Shown here: piece after piece, positions 1-7,411 of the stretch
Layout: the number at the start of each line of letters is the position of its first letter
Position numbering within the stretch: the stretch's first letter is position 1
NCBI GenBank assembly: GCA_965225915.1
Contig: OZ245326.1
Span: 2,976,001-3,040,000, forward strand
Reading direction: 5' to 3'
Length of the DNA: 64,000 nt
Source of the DNA: JAAXHH01 sp965225915
GTDB taxonomy: Bacteria; JAAXHH01
Translations under genes and position numbers: made by a program
Notes under the pieces: model-generated
Told to the model about the DNA's origin: nothing
What the model saw: the letters and a program-made list of their open reading frames with translations, nothing else
The model's database searches: none

Positions 1-711
1 CACCGGGTGCGACAGGCCATCAGCCATGCCATCGACCGGGAAGCGCTTTGCAATATCGTGCTCCGGGGCACGGCCCTGCCCGCGTACACCATGCTGCCGC
101 CGGGCTTTCCGGGTTATTCAGGCGATATACTGAAAGATGTGCAGCGATTCGATCCCGAACTGGCCAGACGCCTGCTGGCGGAGGCAGGATACCCGAACGG
201 CAGGGGGTTCCCGACCGTGGACATCTGGCTACGGAATGAGCCACACCGCCTCATGGCCGCCGAAGCTGTATCGGGCATGCTCTCCAACAACCTGGGCCTC
301 AGAGTGGGTGTACGGAATATGGAACCCCGGGTCTACAGCGAGGCCATGGCGCGGTACGGGATCGACCTCAGCCTGATCCCCTTCCAGTACGATTTCCCCG
401 ACCCGCATAATCTCCTCGGCATGGTCTGGCACTCGCAGCCCGTGGGGGCGGGACGCCACGACTGGATGAACGCGGAGTTCGATCGGCTCATTGAAGAGTC
501 GGCGAGGGAAACCGACGAGGGACGCCGTTTCGAGATGTACAACGAGGCGGAACGGATCCTGGTCGAAGACGTGGGCGGCGTGTTCCTGTACCACGACTAC
601 TTCCTGCAGCTCCGCAAACCCTGGCTGGCGGGCTGGCAAAAGGATTCCGCGGGCCAGGAACCCTTCTTCATAGACAACTCGACGATCACGGATTTGTATA
701 TACGGCGGTAG
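1..711 (+). CDS. Peptide-type ABC transporter solute-binding protein, C-terminal part
   Basis: The reading frame is open from the first base, so the 5' end lies outside the window. About 236 residues remain, corresponding to the C-terminal lobe of an SBP family 5 (OppA/DppA-like) protein that would bind a peptide or other oligomeric solute in the periplasm. It is a clear paralogue of the complete protein at 14253-16004: both share the stretches AYTMLP, LLAEAGYP, GRGFP, DFPDPH and LRKPWL in the same order. No permease or ATPase gene is visible next to it here. The substrate cannot be inferred from sequence alone. Confidence 0.9.
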   Translation, partial: HRVRQAISHAIDREALCNIVLRGTALPAYTMLPPGFPGYSGDILKDVQRFDPELARRLLAEAGYPNGRGFPTVDIWLRNEPHRLMAAEAVSGMLSNNLGLRVGVRNMEPRVYSEAMARYGIDLSLIPFQYDFPDPHNLLGMVWHSQPVGAGRHDWMNAEFDRLIEESARETDEGRRFEMYNEAERILVEDVGGVFLYHDYFLQLRKPWLAGWQKDSAGQEPFFIDNSTITDLYIRR

Positions 712-738
712 GTTCTCTTTTCCGCGACCTCTTACAGC

Positions 739-1152
739 TTAACGTGCACTTACCAGAACGTCGCCGCTCAACGAGCGAATGAACCGCTCCATCGTATCCG
801 CCCTGGTACCGTGCCGGGGATCCAGGATTCGACGGACTTCGCTCTCCTTGATATCCATCGCCTTGGCAATCGCTACTTTGGTCTGCCCGGAATCGCGGAA
901 TTTGGTATAGGCAACGGCTTTCAGCGCGGTGGTTACCGGCACCGGTACCAGCCGTTCGCCGATCCGTCTGGCCGAGGGTTCGGGGATATCCCTTTTACCG
1001 ATGCTGGTCTGGATCGGTGGAACCTGGCGATCCGTCGTCGTGGTTCTGCCGGGTTTCCTTGCCGGTGCGGCTTCCTCTTGACACGGTGATTCCGATACGA
1101 TATAATCAACATTATTATGGTATCGTATTAATAGAGTATAAAATGGGAACAT
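739..1152 (-). CDS. HicB-like antitoxin C-terminal domain, probably a truncated orphan
   Basis: The last ~70 residues match the C-terminal DNA-binding half of HicB-type antitoxins: an ALKAVAYTKFRDSG helix, the helix-turn-helix AIAKAMDIKESEVRRILDPR, and a closing helix DTMERFIRSL. The N-terminal half (about residues 1-60) does not resemble the HicB RNase-H-like fold; it is basic, Thr/Pro-rich and overlaps the promoter of the divergent higBA operon, so the true start is uncertain and the gene may be a remnant. No HicA toxin gene is adjacent. It could act as a DNA-binding regulator of the neighbouring toxin-antitoxin promoter, but that is inference. Confidence 0.6.
   Translation of the reverse strand: MFPFYTLLIRYHNNVDYIVSESPCQEEAAPARKPGRTTTTDRQVPPIQTSIGKRDIPEPSARRIGERLVPVPVTTALKAVAYTKFRDSGQTKVAIAKAMDIKESEVRRILDPRHGTRADTMERFIRSLSGDVLVSAR
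1078..1106 (+). promoter_or_regulatory. Consensus sigma-70 promoter of the higBA operon
   Basis: A perfect -35 hexamer TTGACA (1078-1083) is separated by exactly 17 bases from a perfect -10 hexamer TATAAT (1101-1106). Transcription would start near 1113, giving a leader of about 100 bases before higB. The -10 box lies inside an inverted repeat, which fits autoregulation by the antitoxin. Confidence 0.8.
1095..1128. promoter_or_regulatory. Inverted-repeat operator candidate over the higBA promoter
   Basis: ATACGATA (1095-1102) and TATCGTAT (1121-1128) are perfect 8-base inverted repeats separated by 18 bases. The left arm overlaps the -10 box and the right arm lies just after the predicted start point. 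This is the usual placement for a toxin-antitoxin autorepression site. Which protein binds (HigA fusion or the HicB-like protein) is not shown by the sequence. Confidence 0.55.
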
Positions 1153-1160
1153 TTCTAGTA

Positions 1161-1241
1161 ATGATCACCCGTATTGTCGCTAAAAGAATACTTCAGCAGT
1201 TTCGGGAACTTCATGCGGATTATCGCGAAAAAGACACTTAG
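1161..1241 (+). other. Short leader ORF resembling a duplicated higB start
   Basis: A 26-residue ORF starts with ATG at 1161 in the higBA leader and overlaps higB out of frame. Its residues 4-14 (RIVAKRILQQF) resemble HigB residues 2-12 (RIIAKKTLRGF). At DNA level 18 of 24 bases match between 1170-1193 and 1216-1239. It is either a decayed partial tandem duplication of the toxin's 5' end or a translated leader peptide; nothing proves translation. Confidence 0.35.
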
Positions 1242-1506
1242 AGGGTTTTGGAAACGTCATCCTGATGCTGAGCAGCCGCTACTCGCCTGGTACAGGGAAG
1301 TCAGAAAGGAGGACTGGGAGACACCTGCCAGGGTCAAAGAAAGGTACGGAAACGCCAGCATCATAGGCGGAAACCGGGTGGTCTTCGACATCAAAGGCAA
1401 CAGCTATCGCCTGGTGGCAGAGGTCGATTATACACATCGAACGGTACGAATAAGGTTTGTCGGGACGCACGATCAGTACGCCAGGATAGACGCAAAAAGG
1501 ATATAG
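1213..1506 (+). CDS. higB: HigB-family mRNA interferase toxin
   Basis: A 97-residue protein with the typical HigB (RelE-superfamily, HigB_toxin) layout: start MRIIAKKTLRGFW, HPDAEQPLLAWYREV, a VFDIKGN strand and C-terminal RIRFVGTHDQYARID. Known members cut mRNA on the ribosome and are neutralised by HigA. I chose the ATG at 1213 because it gives the conserved N-terminus; a longer frame begins at 1174. The antitoxin gene follows after a 2-base gap, in the toxin-first order usual for hig loci. Confidence 0.9.
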   Translation: MRIIAKKTLRGFWKRHPDAEQPLLAWYREVRKEDWETPARVKERYGNASIIGGNRVVFDIKGNSYRLVAEVDYTHRTVRIRFVGTHDQYARIDAKRI

Positions 1507-1508
1507 AC

Positions 1509-2720
1509 ATGGCCGATATAAAACCCATCCGCACGGAAGCGGATTATGAACGAACCCTGACCCGTATCGACGAACTCATGGGCAGCGAATACGGCAGCCC
1601 GGAGGGGGATGAACTGGACGTTCTGGTCACACTCGTTGAATCCTGGGAGGACGAGCACTACCCTATAGAATATCCGGAACCTCACGAGGCGATCAAGTTC
1701 CGTATGGAGCAGGCGGGATTGAGTCCTCGCGACCTGGTCCCTGTCATCGGAAGCCGTGCGAAGGTTTCGGAGGTGCTATCCGGCAAGCGCGCCATTACCA
1801 TGCCTATGGCCCGGGCGCTGCACGAGCACCTTGGGATCCCGGCCGACGTATTGCTCAGGAAACTGGGAACGGAGTCCTTCGAATCGCCGGCTGATATCGA
1901 CCCCCAGCGTTACCCTATCAAGAAGATGGCGAAGCTCGGTTGGATCAAGGAAGGCGGTGAATCAGAATACAGTACCGGGGAACTGATCGCCGAAATGATC
2001 CATAAAGCAGGCGGTGACACAGCGCCGGCAATGTATCGAGTGAACGATTCGCAGCGGGTGAACGCGAAAACGGACCCCTATGCACTTCAGGCCTGGTGCT
2101 GGCGGGTCGTGGCCCTGGCCAACGCCAGAGCCATGACTTGCGACTACGTTCCGGGGACCGTCACCCTCGAGTTGCTTCGGGAGGTCGCCCATCTGAGCAA
2201 CTCGGAAAAGGGACCACTGCTCGCCCGGGATTTCCTGGACGACCGCGGCATTGTTCTCGAGGTGGTGCCGCATCTACCCAGGACATACCTTGACGGCGCA
2301 GCCCTTCGTCTTGGCGATGGACGACCGGTGATCGGTCTTACGCTTCGTTACGACCGCATAGACGGTTTCTGGTTCGGTTTGCTGCACGAACTCGCCCACG
2401 TTGGGCTTCACCTTGATCAGGACCGAGGCGAGTTTTTCACCGACGACTTCACGCTCCGGGAGAGCGGCCGGAGCAAGGAAGAAACCCACGAACTGGAGGC
2501 TGACACGTGGACTGAAGAGGCGCTGATCCCAAGGCAAACATGGGAGACGAGCACGGTGCGTAGATCGCCAACCGCTCTGAACGTTCTTAATCTGGCCTCC
2601 CAGTTGCAAATCCATCCTGCGATCGTAGCAGACAGAATACGCTATGAACGAAAGAACTACCGATTGCTATCGCAGTTCGTCGGGACTGGGGCGATACGTA
2701 AGCAGTTTGAGATGGCGTGA
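1509..2720 (+). CDS. higA: HigA antitoxin fused to an ImmA/IrrE-type zinc peptidase
   Basis: A 403-residue two-domain protein. Residues 1-120 match HigA antitoxins: an acidic N-terminus, EYPEPHEAIKFRMEQAGLS and a helix-turn-helix around residues 71-115 with VSEVLSGKRAITMPMARAL. Residues ~185-400 match the ImmA/IrrE metallopeptidase family: HELAH at 293-297 is the HExxH zinc motif, and HELEADTWTEEALIP (327-341) supplies the third ligand region. Ordinary HigA proteins are about 100-130 residues, so this is a fusion. The peptidase could couple antitoxin turnover to a stress or phage signal, as ImmA does for ImmR; that role is inferred. Cotranscribed with higB. Confidence 0.88.
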   Translation: MADIKPIRTEADYERTLTRIDELMGSEYGSPEGDELDVLVTLVESWEDEHYPIEYPEPHEAIKFRMEQAGLSPRDLVPVIGSRAKVSEVLSGKRAITMPMARALHEHLGIPADVLLRKLGTESFESPADIDPQRYPIKKMAKLGWIKEGGESEYSTGELIAEMIHKAGGDTAPAMYRVNDSQRVNAKTDPYALQAWCWRVVALANARAMTCDYVPGTVTLELLREVAHLSNSEKGPLLARDFLDDRGIVLEVVPHLPRTYLDGAALRLGDGRPVIGLTLRYDRIDGFWFGLLHELAHVGLHLDQDRGEFFTDDFTLRESGRSKEETHELEADTWTEEALIPRQTWETSTVRRSPTALNVLNLASQLQIHPAIVADRIRYERKNYRLLSQFVGTGAIRKQFEMA

Positions 2721-2878
2721 GGCGGCGATGGGCAGCTCCAAGCGGCTTCTGCTTTTTTCGGGTTAAGTAATCGTTCAACGCCGATCCCAAATTGAAGTCA
2801 AGCGGTCGCCTTGGATAGGTTATTGAAGTATGCTCGCTACTTGTTTGCTGACGGGTACAGCGAGAACTGACTACCCGA

Positions 2879-2894
2879 AGAATCCCGGGATTCT
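2879..2894. repeat. 16-base perfect palindrome beside the IS end
   Basis: AGAATCCC followed directly by GGGATTCT forms a perfect palindrome that stops 6 bases before the right end of the IS element. The rest of 2721-2900 shows no gene. It may be an insertion hot spot or chance. Confidence 0.5.
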
Positions 2895-2900
2895 GAGACC

Positions 2901-2924
2901 TGAAGATACCCCGTTTTCGTGGAC
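2901..2924. repeat. IS right terminal inverted repeat
   Basis: Reads inwards as TGAAGATACCCC then GTTTTCGTGGAC. It pairs with 4137-4160 at 18 of 24 positions and lies just downstream of the orfB remnant. Confidence 0.75.
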
Positions 2925-2941
2925 GGTTTACGGTTTGGGAT

Positions 2942-3775
2942 TCAGGCTGTTTTCTTGAACCTCCTTTCGAAGTTAATGGGTGACAGGAATCCGAGGGAAG
3001 AGTGTCGTCTTCGGGTGTTTTAGAAGCCCTCGATGTATTCGAACAGGTCGAGTCTGGCTTCGGCCTTTGTGGCAAAACGCCTCCGGTCAAGCAGTTCGCA
3101 TTCCAGGCTGGCGAAGAAGCTCTCTTTACAGGGCGTTGTCATAGCAGTCGCCGACCGAACCCATGGACGGTCTGACGCCAGCCTGCCTGCATCGCTTGCC
3201 GAAGGCCACGGAGGTGTATTGAGACCCCTGGTCGCTGTGATGGATCACCCCGTCGGGCCTGCGCTGGCCCAAGGCCATATCCAGGGCGTCTGTGACCAAC
3301 TCGCTTCGCAGATGGTTGGCCATGGACCAGCCGACCACGCGGCGGCTGAAGGCATCTATCACCACGGAGAGATATAGGAAGCCTACATGGGTCGGCACGT
3401 AGGTGATATCGGCTACCCACAGCCTATCCCTGACCGGAGCGGTGAAGTCCCTGTTGACCAGATCCGGGACCTGCCTGCCCTCTTCGGATCGCATGGTGGT
3501 GCGTACGGCTCTGCGGCGCGACACCGCGCTGATAGAGGCCATGCGCATCAGGCGAGCCACGCGTATTAACCCATCGCGCATGTCCAACTCGCTTAAGTTC
3601 GGCATGGATGCGCTCAAGCGCCGAAGGTACCGTAGGAGCGTTGATGGATCGACCGGATTCGGGTTGTAAGCATGGCATCGTCTCTGGCCCTTTTAGAGGC
3701 GGACCTCATAAGCAAGACGTAGTAGCCGCTGGGGGAGACATGTGAGCAGACTGCATAGACGGCTAACGGGATAGG
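2942..3775 (-). pseudogene. IS3-family transposase orfB (DDE integrase), frameshifted
   Basis: The best-preserved part (3126-3617) contains the rve integrase core: DLVNRDFTAPVRDRLWVADI, HVGFLYLSVVIDAFSRRVVG, HHSDQGSQYTSV and SVGDCYDNA. Upstream, VSPSGYY and RIHAEL are found in a second frame, and downstream ESFFASLECELLDRRRF and RRRHSSLGF in a third. A TAA replaces the expected Tyr codon in the GFYN motif near 3027, and base loss near 3135 breaks the frame after DNAL. Translation would end inside the catalytic domain, so the gene is inactive. Confidence 0.85.
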
Positions 3776-3806
3776 AGGCCTGGTGCGCCTTTATGAACGA
3801 GAAGAC

Positions 3807-4116
3807 TTAAGGAAGCGTCTCGGTCTCCCGGGCGAACCAGGCCGCGGCTTTTGCCAGGATCTCCCGATCCATCCTGAGCTGTCTGTTTTCACGGCGCAGA
3901 CGACGCAGCTCGGTCCGTTCTTCGGTGGTCAGGCCGTCTTCACGCCTGCCGTTGTCCAGGTCATCCTGTTTGACCCAGTTGCGGATGGCTTGCTCAGGTA
4001 GGCTCGAACTCTTTGGACAGGGCGTCGGGACTGCGGCCGGGCACGCACAAGGTCGACAATCTGCTGCCGAAAGGCCACTGGATAGGGGGCATGGGATCTG
4101 GGCCTGGGATTCTCCT
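3807..4116 (-). pseudogene. IS3-family orfA (helix-turn-helix transposase subunit), frameshifted
   Basis: The C-terminal part is intact: EQAIRNWVKQDDL, the charged segment GLTTEERTELRRLRRENRQL and REILAKAAAWFARE, typical of IS3 OrfA DNA-binding and leucine-zipper regions. The N-terminal part (SHAPYPVAFRQQIVDLVRAR) lies in another frame, and SPDALSKEFEP in a third, so at least two indels are present near 4015 and 4050. It would have bound the IS ends in the functional ancestor. Confidence 0.8.
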
Positions 4117-4136
4117 TTCAACACAAGAGATAACAT

Positions 4137-4160
4137 GTCCACTTAACCGGGTCAACTTCA
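4137..4160. repeat. IS left terminal inverted repeat
   Basis: On the minus strand it begins TGAAGTTGACCC and ends GTTAAGTGGAC. It lies upstream of the orfA remnant and pairs with 2901-2924. A 16-base near-copy of it occurs at 7412-7427. Confidence 0.75.
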
Positions 4161-4175
4161 GGCCAATTTGCTGAA

Positions 4176-4553
4176 ATGTTTAAAGGGATTGAAGAAGAGA
4201 GGTACCTGCAGGGGGTATCCAACTTAAACTCGCTTTCGGCAATCGAGAACAACCGTAGTCGCGACCCCAACGGTTTTTGGTATAAAAACAAGCCCGGTGT
4301 ACCTAGTAAATCATTTGACATCGAATGCGAACAATGGCGTCATGGAATTGATTACGAAGACTTCCATGGGATGATATACTTTAGGCGATCAATAGCCAAA
4401 ATTGAGGGCATGCTCGAATGTGTAATACACGCTGAGAATCTTACAGAACCTGTTAGCAAAACGATTCCAGTTAAGATTGAGGCTGAAACATTAGATGGGA
4501 GAGGATACGTCACTACGCTAATAAACAACTTAGCGGAATCGAACTGTGGGTAA
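4176..4553 (+). CDS. Hypothetical protein, probably a 3' remnant cut by the IS
   Basis: A 125-residue frame with visibly lower G+C than its surroundings. The frame stays open upstream as far as the IS end at 4160, so it looks like the C-terminal part of a gene whose 5' part was lost; no matching coding sequence is seen on the other side of the IS. I do not recognise the family. It is rich in charged residues, has no membrane segment and ends with a KIEAETLDGRGYVTTL segment. Base composition suggests transferred DNA. Confidence 0.35.
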   Translation: MFKGIEEERYLQGVSNLNSLSAIENNRSRDPNGFWYKNKPGVPSKSFDIECEQWRHGIDYEDFHGMIYFRRSIAKIEGMLECVIHAENLTEPVSKTIPVKIEAETLDGRGYVTTLINNLAESNCG

Positions 4554-4616
4554 TGCAAATAGGCTTGCTATCCACGTTTTCGTCCACACGTTTAATTGAG
4601 CTGTATTTAAATATAG

Positions 4617-5912
4617 TCAAGGCGAACCCACGCTCGCCAGATCCTCCCAGAAGCGGGGGTAGGTCTTCCCTACCACGTTCGGGTCGAGGATATTCAGGTT
4701 CCCCAGGCGGGTGCCCAGCACGGCGAAGCTCATGGCCATGCGGTGGTCATGGTAGGTTTCGATATCGATGACTTCCGTCGCGTTCAGGACACTTGCCGGT
4801 ATTTCCGATATCTCGATGTAATCGCCGCCCGTCGTCACATCCACTCCGATTTTCCGCAGTTCCGCCGCCGGCGATTCGATCCGGTCGCACTCCTTGTGTT
4901 TCAGGGTGCCGATTCCCGTAATCCTCGTCGTACTGGGAATCAACGGCGCGATCGCGATCAGGGTCAACGCCGCGTCCGGTATGTCTCCGCAGTCTAAATC
5001 GCTATTCGCCGGCAAAACGCGGCCATCTATCGGTCCTTCGATAACGGTCCTTTCTTCGTCTACTTGGATGCGGGCTCCAAGGCGCTCACAAATCGAAAGA
5101 AACCGTATATCCCCTTGCCGGGTATCCGCTGCCAGGTTCTCGAAAACAACTTTACCGCCGTGAAACAGGGCGAGGGCGGCAAAGTAGGAACCGGCTGAAG
5201 CATCCCCTTCTACCGCACGGGGCCCGGGACGGTAATTTTGTGAGCCTACAGTAAATTTGCGGTACGCATGGTTAGCCACCTCGACACCGAATTTTCGCAT
5301 TTCGTTAAGCGTAATGTCGATATACGGCCGGCTGACAAGTTCACCGTCCACGGATATTTCAAGACCATCGGGCAGCATCGGTGCGATCTGCAACAGGGCG
5401 GAGAAGAACTGGCTGGATACATTACCCTTCATCGTGACCGTGCGTTCGAACTTATCGGGTCCCCGGACGGATACTGGCAGGCATCCACCGTTGGAAGATA
5501 CCGTTTCACCGCCCAGTTGCTCGACGGCATCCAGCAGGGGACGGTTCGGCCTTTCGTTCAGACTGCCGCATCCAATCAACTGGGTCACTTCATTTCTCAG
5601 GGCGGAAAGGGCGATCAGGAAACGAGCGGATGTGCCGCTGAGGCCGAGGTTGAGGGTGATGGGGCCTTCCGAGAACCGGCCACCCCTCCCTTCCACGGTT
5701 ATCCGTCGATAGTCACCACTCGTTTCGATGGATACACCAAGGTTCCCCAGGCATTCCACCATCTCCCAGGTGTCGTCGCAGTCGCATGGAGCGGTGATCT
5801 CGGTGGTTCCCTCGGCCAGCGCGGCGAGCACTAGGTTTCTAAGCGTAATGGATTTGCTCCCTGGCAGAGCGATACCCAGATTTAACTTATTACGAATCGT
5901 ACTAACTATCAT
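4617..5912 (-). CDS. aroA: 3-phosphoshikimate 1-carboxyvinyltransferase (EPSP synthase)
   Basis: A 431-residue cytoplasmic enzyme that joins phosphoenolpyruvate to shikimate 3-phosphate in the sixth step of the shikimate pathway. LPGSKS at residues 16-21 binds the substrate phosphate. LNERPNRPLLDAV (119-130), KGNVSSQFFSALL, EGDASAGSYFAAL, a DCGDIPDAALTL segment carrying the catalytic Asp, and HDHRMAMSFAVLG follow in the family order. The usual GNAGTAMR loop is here GLSGTSARF (90-98), a divergent form. Length is normal. The ATG at 5912 has no clear Shine-Dalgarno sequence and an AT-rich upstream region. It is monocistronic as far as I can see. Confidence 0.93.
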   Translation of the reverse strand: MIVSTIRNKLNLGIALPGSKSITLRNLVLAALAEGTTEITAPCDCDDTWEMVECLGNLGVSIETSGDYRRITVEGRGGRFSEGPITLNLGLSGTSARFLIALSALRNEVTQLIGCGSLNERPNRPLLDAVEQLGGETVSSNGGCLPVSVRGPDKFERTVTMKGNVSSQFFSALLQIAPMLPDGLEISVDGELVSRPYIDITLNEMRKFGVEVANHAYRKFTVGSQNYRPGPRAVEGDASAGSYFAALALFHGGKVVFENLAADTRQGDIRFLSICERLGARIQVDEERTVIEGPIDGRVLPANSDLDCGDIPDAALTLIAIAPLIPSTTRITGIGTLKHKECDRIESPAAELRKIGVDVTTGGDYIEISEIPASVLNATEVIDIETYHDHRMAMSFAVLGTRLGNLNILDPNVVGKTYPRFWEDLASVGSP

Positions 5913-5945
5913 AGTATTAAAACTTAATTTTATATTACAATTAGT

Positions 5946-5951
5946 ATTATA
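5946..5951 (-). promoter_or_regulatory. Candidate -10 box for aroA
   Basis: TATAAT reads on the minus strand in the AT-rich gap 5913-6012, 34 bases before the aroA start. No good -35 hexamer sits 16-18 bases further upstream, so this is tentative. Confidence 0.3.
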
Positions 5952-6012
5952 TCTAATGGTAATAAATCGAAAGAGTTTGGGTTCGTCATTTCACTCGGAT
6001 CGTGTTCTCCAA

Positions 6013-6777
6013 TTATACACATCCCTCGTATGCCCTTCCTGATACCAGGTCGTACTCCGGCATGGTGCCACTTCCTATGAACTTGGACCGTGCGTCCATG
6101 TACGCTACGGTCAAACCGATGCGCCGTTCTTCGCTGGTATTGGAGTCGGTCCGATGCAGGGCGAGGCTGTGGTGGAACGAACAGCTACCCGCCCTGAGTG
6201 GGACGGCCACTTCCCGTTCGTAACCGACGTGCGCGTCCTCGACGCGAAAGTCTTCCAGGTGCTTGTGCTCGATCACACCTGACTTGTGGGAACCTGATAT
6301 GAAACGCATGCAGCCGTTATCCTCGGTGGCGTCGTTAAGAGCGATCCAGCAGATGACGAGGTTAGGCGGATCGATGGTCGTCCAGTAAGCAGAGTCCTGG
6401 TGCGGCGGTTTTGCCGAACCGACCTTCGGCGGTTTGCACAAGGTCTGGTCCACGTAGATTTTGAGATCCGGACCGATCAGGCTTCGCACCACGTCCAGTA
6501 TGCGTGGATGCCGGGCTAACGACATGAATACCGGGTCGTATTTCGTCAGGTTCCAGATCTTGCGCACGTTGTTGAAGCGTACGGGGTCGGCCTTTACTTC
6601 ACCGTTCTCCACCCGCGGTTCAATCTGGACGTATTCAGGAGGGAAAGCGACCATCTCGTTTCCGATATCTTCCAAGCGCTGGTGAAGCGCCTTTACTTCA
6701 AGGGGGGTCAGCATGCCCTCGTAGGGGAGAAACCCCTGTTCATTGAATTGATCTACCTGTGCCTGCGTCAAAGACAC
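6013..6777 (-). CDS. Phytanoyl-CoA dioxygenase (PhyH) family oxygenase
   Basis: A 254-residue Fe(II)/2-oxoglutarate-dependent oxygenase-like protein. The metal ligands are visible as the HxD pair in PPHQDSAYW and a distal His in LALHRTDSN; RRIGLTVAYMD carries the Arg expected to bind 2-oxoglutarate. The N-terminus FNEQGFLPYEGML is the usual PhyH start. The substrate is unknown; members hydroxylate small organic molecules or acyl chains. It follows an SGNH hydrolase gene after 3 bases on the same strand, so the two probably form an operon. Confidence 0.88.
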   Translation of the reverse strand: MSLTQAQVDQFNEQGFLPYEGMLTPLEVKALHQRLEDIGNEMVAFPPEYVQIEPRVENGEVKADPVRFNNVRKIWNLTKYDPVFMSLARHPRILDVVRSLIGPDLKIYVDQTLCKPPKVGSAKPPHQDSAYWTTIDPPNLVICWIALNDATEDNGCMRFISGSHKSGVIEHKHLEDFRVEDAHVGYEREVAVPLRAGSCSFHHSLALHRTDSNTSEERRIGLTVAYMDARSKFIGSGTMPEYDLVSGRAYEGCV

Positions 6778-6780
6778 GGT

Positions 6781-7386
6781 TTACCTCCTCTGCGTCTCGT
6801 GAAACCACCACATTGGCCAATCGAGCACCAGTTTCGCCAGCGCGGAATAACCCCGGTCAGCCGGATGAATGCGGTCGCCGAGGGCCGCCTCGCGGCGCCA
6901 GACCCCATCGGCGCGCAGCGCATGGATCACCTCGATATAAGGCACACCGACCCTTCCGGCAATCGTGCCAAGCAGCGCAGACATGTCCTCCCGAAGGGCG
7001 TCCTCGCTTTCATCGATCCCGGGCGGCGGTCCTATCATCAACGTGGGTAAAAGCGACTGTGCGCGCGTAAGGATCTCTTCGGTATTGCGCACCGAATCTG
7101 CCCGGTCCACGCGTGTTTTCCCGTCCTCAATCCAGCAGTCGTTTGCGCCGAAGCCGAACACGATCCGGCCGTCGTGGGGCTTCAGTCGTCTGGCCTCAAC
7201 CTCCTGCTCCCAGCGGCGGAGCACGTCCTCGCTTGTATCGGCGCGAATGCCCAGGTTGTAGGAGGTGATGGAGTATTCTTCGGATTTCGATGCTGCGCAC
7301 GCGCGTCCCGGCCATCCGAGATATTCGGGGTCACCCGTACCGTTCACGTAGGAATCGCCGATAAAATAAATGCGAATGTCTTCCAA
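6781..7386 (-). CDS. SGNH/GDSL-family hydrolase
   Basis: An approximately 201-residue esterase/lipase-like protein. Block I holds the catalytic Ser in YFIGDSYVNG near the N-terminus, GFGANDCW is the Asn block, and DRIHPADRGYSALA near the C-terminus supplies the Asp-His pair. I prefer the TTG at 7386, preceded by GGAGAGG, because it begins just before the conserved DIRIYFIGDS strand. Upstream in-frame starts at 7446 or 7455 would add residues encoded by an IS-end-like sequence. There is no signal peptide with this start. It lies directly ahead of the PhyH gene, suggesting sequential action on one substrate. Confidence 0.8.
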   Translation of the reverse strand: MEDIRIYFIGDSYVNGTGDPEYLGWPGRACAASKSEEYSITSYNLGIRADTSEDVLRRWEQEVEARRLKPHDGRIVFGFGANDCWIEDGKTRVDRADSVRNTEEILTRAQSLLPTLMIGPPPGIDESEDALREDMSALLGTIAGRVGVPYIEVIHALRADGVWRREAALGDRIHPADRGYSALAKLVLDWPMWWFHETQRR

Positions 7387-7411
7387 ATCCGTCGGTCCTC
7401 TCCTCAGCCGC

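Larger units (their letters stand above)
2901..4160 (-). mobile_element. Degenerate IS3-family insertion sequence
   Basis: About 1260 bases, transcribed on the minus strand, holding remnants of orfA and the DDE transposase orfB in the IS3 arrangement. Imperfect terminal inverted repeats are at 2901-2924 and 4137-4160, and they agree at 18 of 24 positions; both start TGAAG and end GTGGAC when read inwards. Both reading frames carry frameshifts and orfB has an in-frame stop, so the element cannot make its own transposase. I found no convincing target-site duplication, which fits an old insertion or a rearranged end. Confidence 0.88.

Noticed and set aside
2721..2770. A T6 tract after the HigA fusion gene as an intrinsic terminator
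   Set aside because: Only a four-pair stem can form before the T run, too weak to support the call.
2587..3090. A 167-codon open frame on the minus strand over the IS right end and the end of the HigA fusion
   Set aside because: It lies in a different frame from the orfB remnant, overlaps the 3' end of the HigA fusion antisense, and shows no family resemblance.
2901..4160. Target-site duplication around the IS
   Set aside because: The 3-5 bases on the two sides do not match in any alignment of the ends that I tried.
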